Shown here piece after piece: positions 61,067-64,000 of a stretch of DNA of 64,000 bases (the stretch's first letter is position 1; each line of letters opens with the position of its first letter). A model generated the notes under the pieces. It saw only the letters and a list, made by a program, of their open reading frames with translations, was not told the origin of the DNA and made no database searches. Source of the DNA: Casimicrobium huifangae (GTDB lineage: Bacteria; Pseudomonadota; Gammaproteobacteria; Burkholderiales; Casimicrobiaceae); NCBI RefSeq assembly GCF_009746125.1, contig NZ_CP041352.1, forward strand, positions 1,205,847-1,269,846, read 5' to 3'. Both the position numbers and the translations under genes were made by a program.

Positions 61067-62074
61067 ATGGCTACCGCACACCGCTTCATTTCACGCCGCC
61101 GATTGCTGGCGAACGCCCTGCTGACCTGCGTCGCCGTAGTTGCAGCAATGGCTGTCGCACCGGCGCAAGCACAATCGCTCGCTGGCAAAACCATCCGCAT
61201 CATCGTGCCCTACGCGCCGGGCGGGACATCAGACATCCTCGCACGGGCGCTGTCCGGCGAAGTCGGCAAGGCGCTCGGTGCCACCGTGGTTGTCGATAAC
61301 AAGCCGGGCGCCAACGGCGTGCTCGGCAGTGATCTGGTCGCCAAGTCCGCACCCGATGGCACCACGCTGTTGCTGACCGATGTCAGCGGCCTGACCAGCG
61401 CTCCCGCGCTCGGCGCCAAGATGCCGTTCGATCCGGCGAAGGATCTCGCTCCGATCACCATGATCACTTACTCGCCGCACCTGCTGGTGGTGAATCCGGG
61501 CGTCGCCGCGAAGACATTGCCAGAGCTGGTGGCGGCCTCGAAGGCCAAGGCCGGTGGCTTCAGCGCCGCGACGGTCGGTGCCGGCAGCGCGCCGCATCTC
61601 GCCAGCGCGCTGTTCGCGCGACTGGCCGGCATCGACTGGGTGTTTGTGCCGTACAAGGGTGGCGGCCAGGCGCTGACGGATGTCGTCGCCGGCCACGCGC
61701 AAGTGATGTTCAACGGCATGCTCGCCACTTTGCCGATGGTGAAGAGCAATCAGCTCCGCGTGCTCGCGGTGTCCAGCGACAAGCGCTGGCCGACACTGCC
61801 GGACGTGCCGACCGTTGCCGAATCCGGCTATCCCGGCTTCCTCACCGGCTCGTTCCAGGGCCTGTTCGCCGCCGCCAAGACACCGCCAGAAATCATCACC
61901 CGACTCAACGCCGAATTCGGCAAAGCGCTCGCCGCGCCGGAGATGCGTGAGCGCTTGATGTCGCAAGGCGCCGAGCCGCGCCCGATGCCGGTCGCCCAGT
62001 TCACCGACTTCCTCAAGGCGGACGGCGCCAAGTGGGCGCAGCTGGCGAAAGAGACGGGGATCAAGATCGACTGA
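61067..62074 (+). CDS. Bug-family tripartite tricarboxylate transporter substrate-binding protein
   Basis: 335 residues from ATG at 61067 behind AGGAGGA. A signal peptide with a twin-Arg-like start (SRRRLLANALLTCVAVVAAMAVAPAQA) precedes the Bug fold: IRIIVPYAPGGTSDILARAL, VVDNKPGANGVLGSDLVAKS, FVPYKGGGQALTDVVAGHA and PTVAESGYPGF. Bug proteins capture carboxylates in the periplasm for TctAB transporters or signalling. No TctA/TctB gene is adjacent, which is usual for orphan Bug genes. Confidence 0.9.
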   Translation: MATAHRFISRRRLLANALLTCVAVVAAMAVAPAQAQSLAGKTIRIIVPYAPGGTSDILARALSGEVGKALGATVVVDNKPGANGVLGSDLVAKSAPDGTTLLLTDVSGLTSAPALGAKMPFDPAKDLAPITMITYSPHLLVVNPGVAAKTLPELVAASKAKAGGFSAATVGAGSAPHLASALFARLAGIDWVFVPYKGGGQALTDVVAGHAQVMFNGMLATLPMVKSNQLRVLAVSSDKRWPTLPDVPTVAESGYPGFLTGSFQGLFAAAKTPPEIITRLNAEFGKALAAPEMRERLMSQGAEPRPMPVAQFTDFLKADGAKWAQLAKETGIKID

Positions 62075-62197
62075 GCAGGCTAACACCCCGGCAATCTGCG
62101 GACGCTCGCGGTGTTTGTCCGCGTGGCGGCGTGGTACGCTGCCTTGGCAGCCGCGTATTCAGTGGGCCGTAGCGGCGAATTCACAAGGGGATGCGCA

Positions 62198-63013
62198 ATG
62201 CGATCGGGGCGTGTGAGATACCGCGATGGGCTGCTCGGCCAGTGCATAAGCATCGCGCAGGCAGCGCTCGCTTTTCTGGGCGTGCTCGCTGCCTTTGTCT
62301 GTCACGCGGCCGATTCGCCTGCGACGTCCGGGGCAGGCGTCACCGGTGCAACCGTCCGCCTGCTTGTGCATGACACGCTGACGCGCCAGATTGAGCTGGT
62401 GGTCGCGCGACCGGAAATTGGCAGTGCGATTGATCGCAACAAGCGCGAACGGGTACACATTGACGACAGCGAGTTGCGCAATCTGGTGGTGCGGCGCGCG
62501 CAGGTAGCGTTGCCGCAGGAGGGTGTGCAGGTCGAAGCGCTGTCAGCCACCGGCGACGCAGCAGCTGCGAGCGACAACACGGATTCCGGCGAGATAGCTG
62601 ACGACCGCCTGGCCGCGCTCGTCAGCGCGGCGCGTGGGCGCGATGCACGCTGGTTGCTGCTGGTTTCACCGCTTCGCGGGCAAGCGATGCTGCGCCGCGC
62701 GAGGAGTCACGTTGGGCATGGCGCAGTCGAAGGCGTCGGCTTTTATGTCGATGCCAACGCGCGGTTTCCAAATCGCGTCGCCCGGCCGTACGTCGCCTGC
62801 TATGCCTACGTTCGTGTGCAACTTGTCGACGTGCAGCTCGGCAAGATCGTCGCCGACGAATGGGAGCACGAATCATCCAGTCGCTCGCTCAGTGGACGCG
62901 ACACCAGCTTTGACGCCATGACACCAGAGCAACGTTCAAAGTGGCTGCGTGCAGTGCTGCGCGCCGCGCTTGATCGCGCTTTGCCAAAGGTGGCCTCCGC
63001 CGTGCGCGGCTGA
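62198..63013 (+). CDS. Exported hypothetical protein
   Basis: 271 residues from ATG at 62198. A signal peptide (ISIAQAALAFLGVLAAFVCHAA) is followed by an unassigned alpha/beta domain: VRLLVHDTLTRQIELVVARP, DARWLLLVSPLRGQAMLRRA, VEGVGFYVDANARF and YAYVRVQLVDVQLGKIVADE. The layout of a stress-type output (an RVQLVD strand then KIVADE) resembles other periplasmic proteins of unknown role. No family is recognised. It is separated from the Bug gene by about 120 bases. Confidence 0.65.
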   Translation: MRSGRVRYRDGLLGQCISIAQAALAFLGVLAAFVCHAADSPATSGAGVTGATVRLLVHDTLTRQIELVVARPEIGSAIDRNKRERVHIDDSELRNLVVRRAQVALPQEGVQVEALSATGDAAAASDNTDSGEIADDRLAALVSAARGRDARWLLLVSPLRGQAMLRRARSHVGHGAVEGVGFYVDANARFPNRVARPYVACYAYVRVQLVDVQLGKIVADEWEHESSSRSLSGRDTSFDAMTPEQRSKWLRAVLRAALDRALPKVASAVRG

Positions 63014-63055
63014 GTAGCGCTAGCCGATACTAAAGACATGTGGTTTGGCCGCAGG

Positions 63056-63074
63056 GTGGGCACACCGTGCCCAC
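63056..63074. repeat. GTGGGCAC hairpin (REP-like)
   Basis: GTGGGCAC-ACC-GTGCCCAC, a perfect 8-base stem between two convergent genes. It is related to the hairpin at 58453. Confidence 0.45.
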
Positions 63075-63122
63075 GCGCTGCCACCGTATTTCAAGCGCCG
63101 ACCTAGCGTCCGGCGGTGCCTG

Positions 63123-64000
63123 TCAATCCACCGTCGCTCCCGAAGCCGCCACCACCTTCGCCCACTTCTCGGTCTCGGCCACGATGGTCTTGCCGAAGTC
63201 TTCCGGAGTACCAGGGATGGGTGAACCGCCCAGTTCGGCGAGGCGCGCGCGCAGCTTCGGGTCGGCCAGCGCCTTGTTGACGGCAGCGTTCATCTTGTCG
63301 ATGGCTTCGCGCGGCGTGCCTTTGGGCATGCCCACGCCGAACCAGGCTGTGGCCTCGTAACCGGGTACGGTGTCGGCTACGGTCGGCACGTCGGGCAACG
63401 ACGGATCACGCGCGGTAGAGGTGACCGCGAGCGCGCGCAAATTGCCGCTCTTGATATGCCCGGCCGACGACGGCAGGTTGTCAAAGAACACCTGCACCTG
63501 GCCGCCGATCAGATCAGTCAGCGCCGGCCCGGCGCCCTTGTAGGGCACGTGAACCATGTTGCAGCCGGTCATCGATTTGAACAGCTCGCCAGAGAGATGC
63601 GTCGAGGTGCCGCTACCTGAGGATGCCATGCTCACCTTGCCGGGATTGGCCTTGCAGTAGGCAAGAAATTCCGCGACCGTTTTCATCGGCAACTTGGTTG
63701 TCAGGACCATCACGTTCGGCGTGCGCACGAGGCCGGCAACGGGCGCGATGTCGCGCACAAAGTTGAATGAGAGCTTTTTGTAGAGCGAGGCATTGATGCC
63801 GTTGGCCGGGTTCACCAGCAGCATGGTGTAGCCGTCGGGTGGCGAATTGATGACGAACTCGGTGCCGATGTTGTTGCCGGCACCGGGCTTGTTCTCCACC
63901 ACCACCTGCTGGCCGATGTTCTCCGACAGCCACTGCGCCACGATGCGCGCCAGCACGTCGGTCGTGCCCGCAGGCGGGTAAGGCACCACCCACTTGATCG
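63123..64000 (-). CDS. Bug-family substrate-binding protein, 5' end beyond the window
   Basis: About 292 residues are visible. The frame is still open at base 64000 (IKWVVPYPPAGTTDVLAR), so the signal peptide and first strand are missing. Motifs: VVENKPGAGNNIGTEFVINS, MVHVPYKGAGPALTDLIGGQ, NLRALAVTSTARDPSLPDVP and the closing EKWAKVVAASGATVD. Same family and role as the gene at 61067 on the opposite strand, but divergent in sequence, so the two are paralogues rather than a recent duplication. Confidence 0.9.
   Translation of the reverse strand, partial: IKWVVPYPPAGTTDVLARIVAQWLSENIGQQVVVENKPGAGNNIGTEFVINSPPDGYTMLLVNPANGINASLYKKLSFNFVRDIAPVAGLVRTPNVMVLTTKLPMKTVAEFLAYCKANPGKVSMASSGSGTSTHLSGELFKSMTGCNMVHVPYKGAGPALTDLIGGQVQVFFDNLPSSAGHIKSGNLRALAVTSTARDPSLPDVPTVADTVPGYEATAWFGVGMPKGTPREAIDKMNAAVNKALADPKLRARLAELGGSPIPGTPEDFGKTIVAETEKWAKVVAASGATVD

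Noticed and set aside
1-64000. CRISPR arrays, prophage, tRNA or rRNA genes
   Set aside because: I saw no regularly spaced direct repeats, phage structural genes, or tRNA cloverleaf/CCA signatures. The Cas4-like nuclease at 1778 has no Cas1/Cas2 neighbour.

Overview
The window is GC-rich chromosomal DNA. It is most likely from a betaproteobacterium of the Burkholderiales/Nitrosomonadales type. The indicators are two Bug-type tripartite-tricarboxylate binding proteins, the exosortase H pair, a BPH-type (betaproteobacterial) proteasome homologue, the proS - lytic transglycosylase - gluQ order, and delta-60 and DUF5648 secreted proteins. I saw no phage, plasmid, CRISPR or tRNA/rRNA signature. Apart from scattered repeats and one broken insertion sequence, it reads as ordinary chromosome with a few accessory islands.

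Layout. 0-1.7 kb: end of a YVTN beta-propeller gene, then exosortase H (xrtH) and its associated membrane protein. 1.7-9.0 kb: a DNA-processing island. It has a Cas4-like/RNase H-like fused nuclease plus a WYL regulator on the + strand. Facing them on the - strand are a Y-family polymerase, a tandem AAA+ ATPase and a GIY-YIG nuclease behind a perfect SOS box. 9.2-19.8 kb: a patatin lipase, a GtrB-like glycosyltransferase with a large membrane partner, an acyl-CoA synthetase, and a 1236-residue triple-domain glycosyltransferase with a methyltransferase. 19.8-25.2 kb: a - strand run carrying Hsp15, Hsp33, the BPH peptidase, gluQ, a lytic transglycosylase and proS. 25-32 kb: N-formylglutamate amidohydrolase, OmpW behind an FNR-like palindrome, an unknown protein, DsbB, prolyl oligopeptidase and a DUF6265 protein. 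32-35 kb: rpsO and pnp, separated by a long inverted repeat made of hairpins. 35-42 kb: a delta-60 repeat protein, a TPR-like/AraC regulator and three secreted proteins of unknown function.

42-44 kb is a scar region. It holds a frameshifted spore-coat-U gene, an IS5-family remnant and a second copy of only the KH-S1 end of pnp, with its own terminator. 45-53 kb: a long-form acyl-CoA dehydrogenase, a beta-helix protein, a DUF11 protein ending in an IPTL-CTERM-like sorting tail (a probable substrate of the XrtH at 0.5 kb), and a multidomain astacin protease. 53-64 kb: a HerA-like ATPase, a short-chain dehydrogenase, an RsuA-type pseudouridine synthase, a MaoC hydratase, an alpha/beta hydrolase, a glutathione transferase, a beta/gamma-crystallin/glycine-zipper protein, two Bug proteins (one cut by the window edge) and a small MITE.

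The strongest leads are five: the SOS-controlled polymerase/AAA+/GIY-YIG operon beside the nuclease-WYL pair; the stand-alone KH-S1 module, which differs from pnp almost only at silent sites; the paired hairpin arrays in the pnp leader; a dispersed intergenic repeat family with five copies here; and the XrtH/variant-IPTL pairing. All assignments come from reading motifs and translations by eye. No database search was run.
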